This document shows, in pieces, positions 10,737 through 20,617 of a stretch of DNA of 64,000 nucleotides; positions within the stretch are counted from its first letter, which is position 1; each line of letters begins with the position of its first letter. The stretch is taken from the NCBI GenBank assembly GCA_013420905.1, contig JAAXNY010000008.1:2976001-3040000 (forward strand), read 5' to 3'. Position numbers and translations under genes: made by a program. The DNA is from Collybia mongolica (taxonomy: Eukaryota > Basidiomycota > Agaricomycetes > Agaricales > Clitocybaceae). The notes under the pieces are model-generated. The model saw nothing but the letters and a program-made list of their open reading frames with translations. It was not told the origin of the DNA and made no database searches.

Positions 10737-11956
10737 TGAAAGGGGGCTCCTGGGCTATAAGTGCGCTGATGCTATGTAATGTAATCCTTCACACACACAC
10801 ACACACCAAACCTAACAATCAACACACGAACAGTAGGAATCGCCTGTTTTGAGTTCGGGTTCAAGTGCTTAGAAGCACTAAGCTTTGAATAGTACTAGCC
10901 AAAGCCCTTTCCAATGATCTCTCAACGGGTTCGATTTAGACAAAAGCTTCAACACAGGTTCAAAAACCTGCTAGGTATATTTATAAAATCTCTCGATCCA
11001 ATAGACTGAGTACCAAGTGTACGTTCAATTATTAGCAATCCCAAGCGGATCTATAAGTCCAAGCGACTTATCAAACAATACAGTGCCAAGTGCACTTAGG
11101 CCAAGTGCCTAGTAATTCCAACGGACAATACGGTACTAAGTTCCAAGTGAACTAAGCTTCTTTAATTCTGTGGTTCTCCAATCAATTCCAATCAAGACAC
11201 GTTGAAGCAATCTGATCCTTAATTCAGACACGCAATAGTGTTTTAACAAATGTGATTTGTATACTCTATAGTCGCGCGAAGTGGGGGCAAGATTCCTTAC
11301 CTTAGCGCTACTCATCTACAGTCTATTTATAATGTACAAACTAAATATCATACGGAATTGTAAATTTTACACGGAACCGCGCTCCCGCGCGCCAAGGATC
11401 TGTATTCAATACCGATGCGTCTACTACAGCTTGGCGCGCGCGCCACGCGTGCCAATTATGTCGTTTACTGGTTACTTATCAAATATTGAAAGAGCGGGCT
11501 AAACTCTTATCAAGTCCCGACCGCGCGCTTTGTTATTTAAAACAGCGCGGCACTGTTGTTTACTCCCCCTGATTGTCCCTGTTGTTATTCACGGTGTCCC
11601 GTCGCTTCCGGTAGTTAACACCAAGTACCCCTGACTAGGATCGGGTTGTGCAAGTCCCGAATTTACAATTACTTCTCCTATTAATGATGATCCCCGGACT
11701 AATGATATCATACTACAACGGTTACTTATGAACTAAGACACCGAGGTTGTAACCAGGCATGGTGAATAGGACTAATAATAGACCGTACTCATAGTCCTCT
11801 GTACTGATAGTGTATTATCCATTAGACTAGTTCACTCTGATTAGCCGTCTTGGAGCTCGACTCTAATCCTTTATTACCGCTTACTTGGTTATTAGAAATG
11901 ACACTAATAGCCTTACTTGTCGACTTTATAAGTGCAAACAATTTCGGGCCCTATCA
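10737..11956 (-). repeat. 5' LTR of the non-autonomous element
   Basis: Same length and sequence as 3037-4256 except for one base near its outer end (11922). On the minus strand it would promote transcription into gag at 10280. Confidence 0.92.
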
Positions 11957-12483
11957 CCGTCACCGGCAAAATACCAACATGGAGGTTGATGGGGCCCCAT
12001 TCTGGTCATTTCAGGAGCTTGCTATGCTGTCAGAGGATGAGGAAGAGGATATACCAGATGTCCAGGGCACTGCCAGAGAAACCGAGGGGGAGACAGAACC
12101 GACACAGAAGAAGCGACGGATTGACAATAGGCCACAGTGCTGAGCTCAGCGGACAGGCTGCTACCATGCCAAGAAGTGTCTAAAATGCATACGAAGAAAT
12201 CTTCCATGTGAGAAACAAGCCATGGGTGGAGCATGCGTTGCATGCTATGGGGCAAAGACAAAATGCCTCCATAGCGGCCCAAGAGGGGGGAAAAGGATGA
12301 AGGTTCTTGAAGAGTCTGAACCAGATTCAGATAATCCGTCCGATGTACAAGAGGAAGTGGTGGAACAGTCCAAGAAACGGAAACAAGCAGGGAAAGTGGT
12401 GGCCCAAGGACGTGTGGACAAACCCTGGCTGGATGAAGACACGGACGATAGCCCCTCAGAGCAATGGAGGACGGAACACCAAG
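11957..12483 (+). pseudogene. Zn2Cys6 domain of interrupted gene (gene A, part 2)
   Basis: Starting after the LTR element, the frame runs through an acidic stretch (SEDEEEDIPD) and a basic patch (KKRRID), then meets a single TGA at 12141-12143. Continuing in the same frame gives C-x2-C-x6-C-x8-C-x2-C-x6-C (about 12169-12270), a canonical fungal Zn2Cys6 binuclear cluster, followed by a Ser/Glu/Lys-rich region up to the hAT insertion at 12484. The TGA could have come from CGA by C-to-T change. The frame is in register with 2395-3036 once the LTR element is removed. Zn2Cys6 proteins usually bind DNA as transcription regulators; the copy here is broken at several points. Confidence 0.65.
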
Positions 12484-13185
12484 TAGGCTATAGCACAGGT
12501 ATGGGTAACCTGTGTGGGTCACAGGTATGGGTACCCATGGGTTAGGGTACAGGTCATACTCTAGTAACCCGTAACCCATACTCAACCCATACCATAGATA
12601 GTGCTGCCAGATCTTTGTATCCCATACTCAACCCATATTGTAGATAGCGCACGGTTCCTGACCACACATGTTTAAAGTACGCGAGCTTGTGTCGAGGATG
12701 TAGAACTGAAACAAGACAATGATCAGCAATTGAGCAATCGTAGAATAAAGAAGACTCACCCATAGCAATCCGGTAAGTTTCTGAAGCGTCTGTGAGCAAA
12801 TAATAACAATTAAGTGTCTTCTTCGCAATTCTCATGGCTGCTTGGATTGCTGGGTTGTTGCCACTAGTTTGCTTGATTGTGTTGGTGAAGTACGTGTTGA
12901 TATGGTCCATGGCCAGAATTACCGTTGAGATGTTAAGGCCATTGCTTTACTGGACGAAATCCAGGGGAAAATTGAACTAGAGAAGCTGGGGGAACTGTTA
13001 AGGATTCGAGCTTAGTTTTACTATATGTTTTTGTCTACTATGAAAACCCGTGTGGGAACCCTAACCCGTCGCTACCTGCCCATACCTGCTCTGATTCTAC
13101 CCGTGGGTTGACAGGTTGCTGCCCATGTGGGTACGGGTACAGGTCAACCTTGTCATACCCGCGGGAGTACCTGTGCTATAGCCTA
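12484..13185 (-). mobile_element. Non-autonomous hAT element, copy 1
   Basis: Terminal inverted repeats begin TAGGCTATAGCACAGGTA and match at 18 bases. The flanking 8-base duplication is ACACCAAG (12476-12483) versus ACACCGAG (13186-13193), one mismatch. Subterminal regions repeat TACCC/GGGTA-type motifs many times. The interior (12554-12910, minus) encodes a fragment with NNPAIQAAMRIAKKTLN and, after an apparent GTGAGT...TTTCAG intron, VLHPRHKLAYFKHVW, typical of the C-terminal part of hAT transposases. An 8-base target duplication and this fragment place it in hAT. It inserted into gene A. Confidence 0.88.
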
Positions 13186-13296
13186 ACACCGAGCGGAAAA
13201 ACGTAAGTTGTTCCCTTTCCACACACTACAATGCTTACTAAAATGCACATTGCAGGGCCACAAGACAAACACTTTGCCGCCGGCCAAACCCGCTGC

Positions 13297-14515
13297 TGAT
13301 AGGGCCTGAAATTGTTTGCACTTATAAAGTCAACAAGTAAGGCTATTAGTATCATTTCTAATAACCAAGTAAACGGTAATAAAGGATTAGAGTCGAGCTC
13401 CAAGGTGGCTAATCAGAGTGAACTAGTCTAATGGATAATACACTATCAGTACAGAGGACTATGAGTACAGTCTATTATTAGTCCTATTCACCATGCCCGG
13501 TTACAACCTTGGTATCTTAGTTCATAAGTAACTGTTGTAGTATGATATCATTAGTCCGGGGATCATCATTAATAGGAGAAGTAATTGTAAATTCAGGACT
13601 TGCACAACCCAATCCTAGTCAGGGGCACTTGGTGTTAACTACTGGAAGAGACGGGACACCATGAATAACAACTGGGATGATCAGGAGAAGTAAATGACAG
13701 CACCGTGCTGTTTTAAATAACAAAGTACGCGGTCGGGACTTGATAAGAGTTTAGCCAGCTCTTTCAATATTTGATAAGTAACCAGTAAACGGCATAATTG
13801 GCACATATGGCACACACGCCAAGTCATAGAGGATGCGTCAGCATTAAATACAGATCCTTGGCGCAGGGGAGCACGGTTCCGTATAAAATTTACAATTCTG
13901 TATGATATTTAGTTTGTACACTATAAATAGACTGTAGATGAGTAGCGCAAAGGCAAGGAATCTTGCCCCCACTTTGCGCTACTATAGAGTATACAAATCA
14001 CATTTGTTAAAACACTATTGCGTGCCTGAATTAAGGCTCAGATTGCTTCAAAGTTGTCTTAATTGGAATTGTTTGAAGAGATCACAGAATTGAAGAGTCT
14101 TAGTTCACTTGGAACTTAGTACTGCATTGTCCATTGGAATTACTAGGCACTTGGCCTTAGTGCACTTGGCACTGTTTGTTTAATAAGTCGCTTGGACTTA
14201 TAGATCCGCTTGGGATCATTAATAATTGAATGTACACTTGGTACTCAGTCTATTGGATTGAGAGATATTACAAATATACCTAGCAAGCTTTAAACTTGTG
14301 TTGAAGCTTTGTCTGAATCAAACCCATCAAGAGATCATTGGAAAGAGCTTTGGCTAGTACTATTCAAAGCTTAGTGCTTCTAAGCACTTGAACCCAAACT
14401 CAAAACAGGCAATTCCTACTGTTTGTGTGTTGATTGTTAGGTTTGGTGTGTGTGTGTGTGTAAGAGATTACATTTCATAGCATCAGCACACTTATAGCCC
14501 AGGAGCCCCCTTTCA
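13297..14515 (+). repeat. Lone, older LTR related to the 8.9 kb element
   Basis: 1219 bases, TG...CA ends, opposite orientation to the LTRs at 3037 and 10737 and clearly diverged from them. Many differences are CG in the young LTR against TG or CA here: the CGCGCGCG core becomes CGTGTGTG-like sequence. No internal region or partner LTR adjoins it and no target duplication is evident (left flank CGCTGC, right flank CCACGG), so it is a solo LTR or a recombination product. Confidence 0.85.
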
Positions 14516-14549
14516 CCACGGCCGTGTCCCTCCTTGTGAAAATGCTGAC

Positions 14550-15044
14550 ATGTCACTCACAGAGGCCAGCAGACGCTTAGTTGCTGCCTCATCTCACATA
14601 GGGGCATTATTTGCAGGTACAGAGGGAGCACCTGGCTTGGCAGATGTCCCCTCCCTCCTTGGTCATGCTATGGAACAAATTTCAACTTTGGAGAATCAAG
14701 TTGATGCCTTAATGGTTGTCTATCAGGATATTGCGGAGTATCTTGGATTACCACTGGAAGGTTTGCCACGGGAACCGCAAAACTGCTATGATGAATTCCA
14801 ATGGCCAATTATTGTAACGGATGTACGGCCAGCACAGGAAACACAGGAATGGGTAAATACTTGGCTACAGTATGGGGGTGAGTTTGACGATGGGGAGGCA
14901 TGGTTGGAGTGCAAAACAATGCAACACATGAAGGCGCAGCTAGCTCAGGCAAAGTATGAGAGGGAGAAATCAGTTGAGGGCGTCCAAACCCCTAGGGTAA
15001 GGCAGGTTGACACTCACAACCAACCCCCCTCTTCTGCGGAGTAG
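14550..15044 (+). CDS. Coiled-coil hypothetical protein, possible C-terminus of gene A
   Basis: 164 residues starting MSLTEASRRLVAASSHIGAL. The region AMEQISTLENQVDALMVVYQ has heptad spacing typical of a coiled coil and is followed by YLGLPLEGLPRE. I recognise no domain. Gene A has a Zn2Cys6 cluster, and in fungi such proteins commonly carry a coiled coil downstream, so this may be its 3' end separated by the solo LTR; the reading frame across the LTR could not be joined cleanly. It may equally be a separate short gene whose promoter is now the LTR. Confidence 0.5.
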   Translation: MSLTEASRRLVAASSHIGALFAGTEGAPGLADVPSLLGHAMEQISTLENQVDALMVVYQDIAEYLGLPLEGLPREPQNCYDEFQWPIIVTDVRPAQETQEWVNTWLQYGGEFDDGEAWLECKTMQHMKAQLAQAKYEREKSVEGVQTPRVRQVDTHNQPPSSAE

Positions 15045-15049
15045 TGATA

Positions 15050-15726
15050 TGGGGGACAGCCCCTCAAGGCAGGCCTCCATATTGGCCATGGAAGCACCAC
15101 CAGTAATGGTGTTAGGAGCAGCTACTGACATGGATGTGGATAGTGAACTGGCCACTTCCACATAGGCCATGGTTGCATGCCCCACAAGTGAGGTGGCACC
15201 AGCCCTGGAAGCTGCACAGGTCACTCAGATGGCACTGGAAACAGAGGTGGCTTTGGCCACCAGGATGCCCACGGCCACCACCCCACCTCCTTTGGCCACC
15301 ACCCCACCTCCTTCAGCCACCGCAGCTCCGTTGGCCGCAGCCACCACAGCATCTCCTTCAGCCACAACACCTCTGGCCACAATACAAACTTCAGCAGTGG
15401 CACAGCCCAACCCAATGGCAGAACACGGAATGGACACAGCATCTATGCTTAAATCCTCAGCCACATTGTCCAATCCAATTGTGCAGCTCATTCCTGCAAC
15501 CCCAGCTACATCACAGGAAGTGCCTACCAGTCCCCAATTACTTGTTCCACCATCACTCAACCCCCCACCAATGCCTCACAGGTGTTCTCCCCACCTACAT
15601 GCCAGAAGTATTAGCCCTCAGCCAGGAGACAAGGGCACTCCAATATGGTTATCACCTCAGCCTGGTAAGCAGCCTCTGGAGCCCAGCTCTTCAGAAGTGC
15701 CCTCCACCAAAACAATTAGAAAGTAG
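15050..15726 (+). pseudogene. Pro/Thr/Ala-rich low-complexity frame with one internal stop
   Basis: From ATG 15050 the frame reads MGDSPSRQASILAMEAPP, meets TAG at about 15164, and then stays open to a TAG at 15724-15726. The internal TAG would be CAG with one C-to-T change. The second part is rich in Pro, Thr and Ala with repeated TTPPP-type units. It may be another exon of the preceding gene. No domain is recognised; it converges on the minus-strand gene ending at 15811. Confidence 0.35.
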
Positions 15727-15810
15727 TTGATTTCTTGTAGACATATTTGTTCATATCTTGTACATGTAAATATCAGTGCTCATCAATATACCGTACATGT
15801 AAATATATTT

Positions 15811-18347
15811 CTAATCATAATCTGCCTGGAGTTTCTTCTGTCTGGTCCGCTTGGCAGAAGTTCCATATTTCTTTGCTTCCTCAGCAGCCAGTGCATCAGC
15901 ATTCACCATCTTTCTTGAGACTCCTTTCTTCCTTGGCATAGGTCTATTGGCTGGTGGTGACTGTGTGTCAGGCAATGGCAGGTGCACCAGGTGTGGCCGA
16001 TGGGCCGGAGGTTGCTCATCTAGCTGACTGGCTGGTGGTGACTGTGTGTCAGGCAACAGCAGATGTGGCCGAGGGGTCAGAGGTTGCTCATCTAGCTGAC
16101 TGGCCAGTGGTGACTGTGTGTCAGGCAATGGCAGGTGCACCAGGTGTGGCCAATGGGCCAGAGGTTGCTCATCTAGCTGACTAGCCGGTGGTGACTGTGT
16201 GTCAGGCAACGGCAGGTGTGGCTGAGGGTTCGGAGGTTGCTCATCTAGCTGACTGGCCAGTGGTGACTGTGTGTTAGGCAACAGCAGGTGCAGCCAGTGG
16301 GCTGGAGGTTGCTCATCAAGCCAAATGGCCAGTGGTGACTGTGTGTTAGGCAACAGCAGGTGCAGCCAGTGGGCTGGAGGTTGCTCAAGCAACTTAGGGT
16401 CAATCAGAATAGTGACCTGTGCTGAATTTGCTGTTATGCCTGTTGTAGTGTTGTTGGGCACGGCATGCTGAGAGTGTGTATCTGCAATGGTGCCAAGATA
16501 TTGGGTCATCTGGCTGGAAACTAAATAAAGTGGTTCTCCATCATTTGGGCCATTGACAGGCAGCATGTTGTAACCAGCGCCTTGCAATCCCATTACCTCT
16601 TGGGTGCTACAAGGCCAATAGAAACCTTCTGCTGCTGGTGTTTCCACAGCTGAAGCTCCTATGGCCAAACTTTGGGTTGCTGGGGGTTGGATGGCCAATG
16701 TTTTTGTGGCCAGGAACTGGATGGCTGCCATTGTGGCCACCTCCTTTGGCCTGGGCTTCCTGGGATTTACATGCCTACCCTTTCCCTTTCCTGTGGCAAT
16801 GCTGGGGACTCCATCATTATGTAGGGTGGTATACTTGGCCACACATTGGTCCTCTCCATATACCACATGGGAAAACTGGAATGCTGCCGCAGCACCATAC
16901 AGGACTTGGCACTCATAGATATGCTGTAAAACATCCAATATCTCCCCCTTTTGCATGTTCTGTGGGTCTTGGATTTTTATGTGGTCTGGCAAGTACTTGC
17001 TGGGAATGTACAACTCTGGATTCAATATAACTTGGCGATAGGGGACATGAGTAGTATGGTTGTTGGTTGCAAGCTCTATTATCAATATGAGATCTCTAAC
17101 TTCTCAAAACTGAAAAAACTGCTTCAAGTACTCACTGTAGTGGTATCCCCAGTAATGCTGTAGCAGGTCAGTGAGTTGAAGTTTTTTGAGTGATGTGGAT
17201 TTGGATATTGGTGACAACTCTGGGAAGGTGTTTGGCACTTTGATATCCAACTCTGGTGGGATGGATGGCTTGCCCATCCCATCACCACCACTTTCCTGAG
17301 TACAAAGTGACTTTACATAGTCCAATAATTTTCTTTTGAACTGCAAGACAAGATCCTTTTCTGTATCAAGAAATGTTGGAGATGGTACACCCATGTTTGT
17401 AGCCATCTGGTCATTCCTTGTGGTACCTAGTCAGTTTGAAGCAACTGGTCTGATGTGGAAAATACTTACGCATCTACCACTAACCTACCATCTGTGGTGT
17501 GGTAGACCATGAATGTAAGTGTCAACATCCCCATTTCCAGGTATTGTTCCATGGCCCATTGCTGGACCTGTTTATCCCCCTGTTTAGCAGCCAGCCTAGC
17601 AGACAGATGAGCATAATGACATGCCAATCAGCCACATTGCATTGGATTGGATTGCCCACAAGATGTGCTGATCAGCCACCATGGATTGGATCAGATTGCC
17701 AATGGCAGCCACTGTGGATAGGATCAGATTGCCAATTGGCCACACAGATTGGGTCGGATTGGCCAGAGTTGGCATGGACTCACTAATTTTGTTTTGTTGG
17801 ATCATGGCCCTGCTGCTTAGTCTCTTCAACTTTCTGCAAAATCACATTATGGGCCGTATCATCCATTTTGTCATGCACTGCTTTTGCTGCCTTGTTTCGT
17901 TTCTCAAAAAGTTGTTCAGTAGTTGGTTCACCTTCCAGTCCAAGTATTTCCTTGACCTCCTTGCAAACCTCTTGTGGATGGAGCCTCCAAACCATATCTA
18001 ACCATTTGACATGGATTGTGGGTTTTGGTAATGCATGGTTAGCTTTTGTCTGCCAATTATTGGATATCCAATTTGCAAGGTTCTACATTGACAATCAGTC
18101 CTGGTGTGACATGTGCAATATGTTTATTCACCCTTGCCCATCCCAATCTTTCCTCCTCATTACTACTTTGCTTGCCACGCATTTCCCAGAAATTGAACAT
18201 GGCTGGCAAGATTTGTGACCTTAGTACATTACCTCTGCCAGCTCTGTCCATTTGCAAGAAATATTGTTCTTTAAATCCACCAAGCACTTTGCGTTCATCA
18301 GGAGTGTAGATACAATCTTTGCAGGCTTTCCATGGAGAAGTTGCCAT
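15811..18347 (-). CDS. Fungal expansion-family hypothetical protein (gene B)
   Basis: Multi-exon minus-strand gene. It starts MATSPWKACKDCIYTPDERK and continues through SQILPAMFNFWE. A GTGAAT...TGTAG intron leads to NLANWISNNWQTKAN and then VWRLHPQEVCKEVKEILG. After a stretch of GGATTG repeats come exons with QQWAMEQYLEMGMLTLTF, then LDTEKDLVLQFKRKLLDY and PSKYLPDHIKIQDPQNMQKG, and a C-terminus dominated by a tandem repeat and a basic tail. The order of blocks matches a hypothetical protein family that I know only as highly multiplied in Agaricomycetes; no function is established. The middle portion looks partly deleted or replaced by the GGATTG repeat, so the gene may be non-functional. Its start lies 288 bases from the divergent KDZ-related gene at 18636, leaving room for a shared promoter. 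Confidence 0.55.
15951..16390 (-). repeat. Coding minisatellite in gene B C-terminus
   Basis: Six units of 69-81 bases (starts near 15951, 16032, 16104, 16184, 16256, 16326), each including GTGACTGTGTGT on the plus strand. In the protein each unit reads about LPDTQSPxASQLDEQPP, preceded by His/Pro/Leu-rich residues. Unit lengths are multiples of three, so the frame is kept. Confidence 0.8.
17599..17770. repeat. GGATTG-rich repeat
   Basis: GGATTG or AGATTG recurs about eight times in 170 bases with TTGGCCA-type spacers. The reverse complement CAATCC is the same hexamer that recurs about a dozen times in gene A part 1 (2510-2920). It interrupts otherwise recognisable gene B sequence. Confidence 0.6.
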
Positions 18348-19009
18348 GTTGTGCCTGAGGAAGAATTAAGGGTTCCAATTTAAGTCGGCAGGGTGGATTG
18401 CATGCTTAATAAATATGCCGGGTGTAATCCACATGATCAGAAAATCTGCAATCAGATAACAAACCATGTGGTGATGATGATGAGATTAAGTATCATCATT
18501 GCACCTCATGACTGGCCTGATTGATTGATTGGCCCTATTGGCTATTTCTAGCTTGAGGTAGTAATGATAAAATGGGTTTGATAAAACATATGTGCATTGC
18601 ACACCTATCCCCACCTCAATTACTAGCAGAACACAATGTCCCATCCACCTGCAAAGAAGAGATGCATCAAGAAAAATGTCCTGCATGAAGATGATGATCT
18701 TGCATTTGATTCTGTTACCATAGAGCATGTACAAGTGAAAACACAACGAGGCATTGTGGAGAAAAACGTGGAAGTACCACTGCATCCAGCAATACATGGT
18801 GGACAAGAGGTATCAGGTCAACCGTGGGTTGAAAGTGTAACTGAGACATTAATTGATACTGGCAATGACCCAATTGATCTGGATAATAGCCAGCCGGTGG
18901 CATCACAGGGGAAGGTAAGTGCATTATGAAAAGAGTCTGAAACATACTAAATGCATAGCAGGACCAATCATATTACTTGCAAGAACATGCAAAACATTGG
19001 GAAGGCATA

Positions 19010-20617
19010 CAGTGGCTCAAAAAACTGCCCCAATGTTTGTACATTTTTGAAAGATCAATATGGTATGAAGTGCTGACATAAGCAGGGGACCTGGGGTAAT
19101 TATGTAAGATACTATGACATCGTGGCTTTCCAATGGACCCTGGATCATGTGATTTGGATCAAAACCCATTAAGCTATAGGCCAAACAAAATGATTACTCA
19201 TTGGGGCAGTTTTTTGACCCTCTATTAATTTTCTATCTAATACTTTGTATGACCACCTTTTGCCTTTATAACTGCTTGTATCCGCCTGGGCATACTTTCT
19301 ATCAGGTTTTGGCATACCTCTGGTGGAATTTCACCCCACTCTTCAGCCAATCTATCCCACAACTCATGTACTCCTTTGGGTGGTGTCGGATATTCTTTAA
19401 GACGGCGCTTGAGATGTTCCCAAAGGTGTTCTATTGGATTCATGTCAGGGGATTGGGCAGGCCAGCCAAGGACTTGAATGTTGTTGTCTTCAAACCACTG
19501 TGTGGCCAGTCCAGATGTGTGTTTGGGGTCGTTATCTTGCTGAAAGTAGCGCTCGCCATCCACCATTTCCAACTTCTCAAAACTTTCCTGAACTCCACTC
19601 TCCAAAATTTCACAGTATTGAACCTTGTCCATGTTCCCCTGCACCTCTATGAGCTTTCCCACTCCATTCCACCCCATACAACCCCATACCATGAGGTTTC
19701 CTCCTCCTCCATGTTTGACAGTAGGTGATGTTGTTCTATCAGATGGTGGTTCTCCCCTTTGTTTCCAGACATAAACCTTTCCATCTGACCCAATCCTATT
19801 TATTTTGGTCTCATCTGTCCATAGAACCCTTTTCCAGTCCTCCACAGTCCAGCTTTCATGATATTTTGCAAACTGGAGACGCCGGATGCGATGGGCTTGT
19901 TTGAGAAGAGGAGCTTTCCTCTTTGTAGCAGCATAAAATTGATTTTCCTTGAGTGCATTTCTGACTGTCTGGGGTGTGACAGGATTGGGGATGATGCCAT
20001 TGATGAATTGGGTAGCCTGAACTGCATTATCAAGCTTCCCTGACTTGATTTGACGAATAATTGACTGTTTGTCACGAACAGACAGCTTGGAGGGGCGGCC
20101 ACCAAGGTTGTTTTCTTTGTTTCCATCCACATCTTTGCTGATCCTACTGATGGTACCCTTCCCTAGACCAGTTTTCTCCTTGATTTGACGCTGAGAATAG
20201 CCCTCATTGAGGAGAGAAACAACAGTATTGTGCTGAGCAGTAGAAATGGCTTTCATGATGGTGGTAAGAGGTCAAGAAGATGATTGAACCAATTCCAACA
20301 TGTCAAATTGATACAAATAAAGTCACATGACATTGTTTATTCTTCCCACAGTCCATAATGTTCTTGCATTGGATCATAAATGCCAGAATAATGGAAAATA
20401 AGATAAGGGTCAAAAAACTGCCCCAATAAGTAACCATTTTGTTTGGCTTATAGCTTAATGGATATTGATCCAAATCACATGATCCAGGGTCCATTGGAAA
20501 GCCACGATGTCATAGTATCTTACATAATTACCCCAGGTCCCCTGCTTATGTCAGCACTTCATACCATATTGATCTTTCAAAAATGTACAAACATTGGGGC
20601 AGTTTTTTGAGCCACTG
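19010..20617 (-). mobile_element. Tc1/mariner element, apparently complete
   Basis: 1608 bases flanked by TA (19008-19009 and 20618-20619). The terminal inverted repeats are about 215 bases long and nearly identical, starting CAGTGGCTCAAAAAACTGCC. Within each repeat the inner end carries the same motif again in inverted orientation (near 19201-19222 and 20405-20427). One intact transposase frame lies between. Long, matched repeats and an unbroken frame point to a recent, possibly active copy. Confidence 0.95.
19237..20256 (-). CDS. Tc1-family DD34E transposase
   Basis: 339 residues, full length for Tc1 transposases. An N-terminal helix-turn-helix pair (residues about 1-110) includes GYSQRQIKEKTGLGKGTISR and a second HTH around VTPQTVRNALKENQFY, with a GRPSKL linker. 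The catalytic triad is visible: D in WTDETKIN, D in QQDNDPKHT, and E in SPDMNPIEHLWEHLK, with 34 residues between the second D and the E. The glycine-rich box HGGGGNLMVWGCM is also present. The enzyme cuts and pastes the element at TA sites in the nucleus. The frame has no stops. The start is the first Met, 9 residues upstream of VSLLNEGYS, as in family members. Confidence 0.95.
   Translation of the reverse strand: MKAISTAQHNTVVSLLNEGYSQRQIKEKTGLGKGTISRISKDVDGNKENNLGGRPSKLSVRDKQSIIRQIKSGKLDNAVQATQFINGIIPNPVTPQTVRNALKENQFYAATKRKAPLLKQAHRIRRLQFAKYHESWTVEDWKRVLWTDETKINRIGSDGKVYVWKQRGEPPSDRTTSPTVKHGGGGNLMVWGCMGWNGVGKLIEVQGNMDKVQYCEILESGVQESFEKLEMVDGERYFQQDNDPKHTSGLATQWFEDNNIQVLGWPAQSPDMNPIEHLWEHLKRRLKEYPTPPKGVHELWDRLAEEWGEIPPEVCQNLIESMPRRIQAVIKAKGGHTKY

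Larger units (their letters stand above)
3037..11956 (-). mobile_element. Non-autonomous LTR retrotransposon carrying an antisense gene
   Basis: Two 1220-base direct repeats (3037-4256 and 10737-11956) lie exactly 7700 bases apart throughout; I found one difference (4222 A, 11922 G). They have TG...CA ends and are flanked by a 4-base duplication CCGT (3033-3036 and 11957-11960). Gag and protease read on the minus strand, so the 5' LTR is the right one. A tRNA-3'-end-like primer site abuts the right LTR and a purine tract abuts the left. No reverse transcriptase, RNase H or integrase is encoded; the pol frame ends before the RT and that space holds an eight-exon gene on the plus strand. Related gypsy elements in these fungi carry a full pol. 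Near-identical LTRs indicate a recent insertion, which needed enzymes supplied in trans. Confidence 0.9.

Noticed and set aside
13297..14515. Solo LTR as a third LTR of the 8.9 kb element
   Set aside because: Opposite orientation, much more diverged and no shared target duplication; it is an independent older insertion.
13297..14515. Repeat-induced point mutation as the cause of LTR decay
   Set aside because: Changes noticed are at CpG, not mainly CpA, and the young element is unmutated; methyl-CpG deamination is simpler.
15951..16390. Regularly spaced repeats suggesting a CRISPR-like array
   Set aside because: Repeats are coding, in frame and without unique spacers; the genome is eukaryotic.
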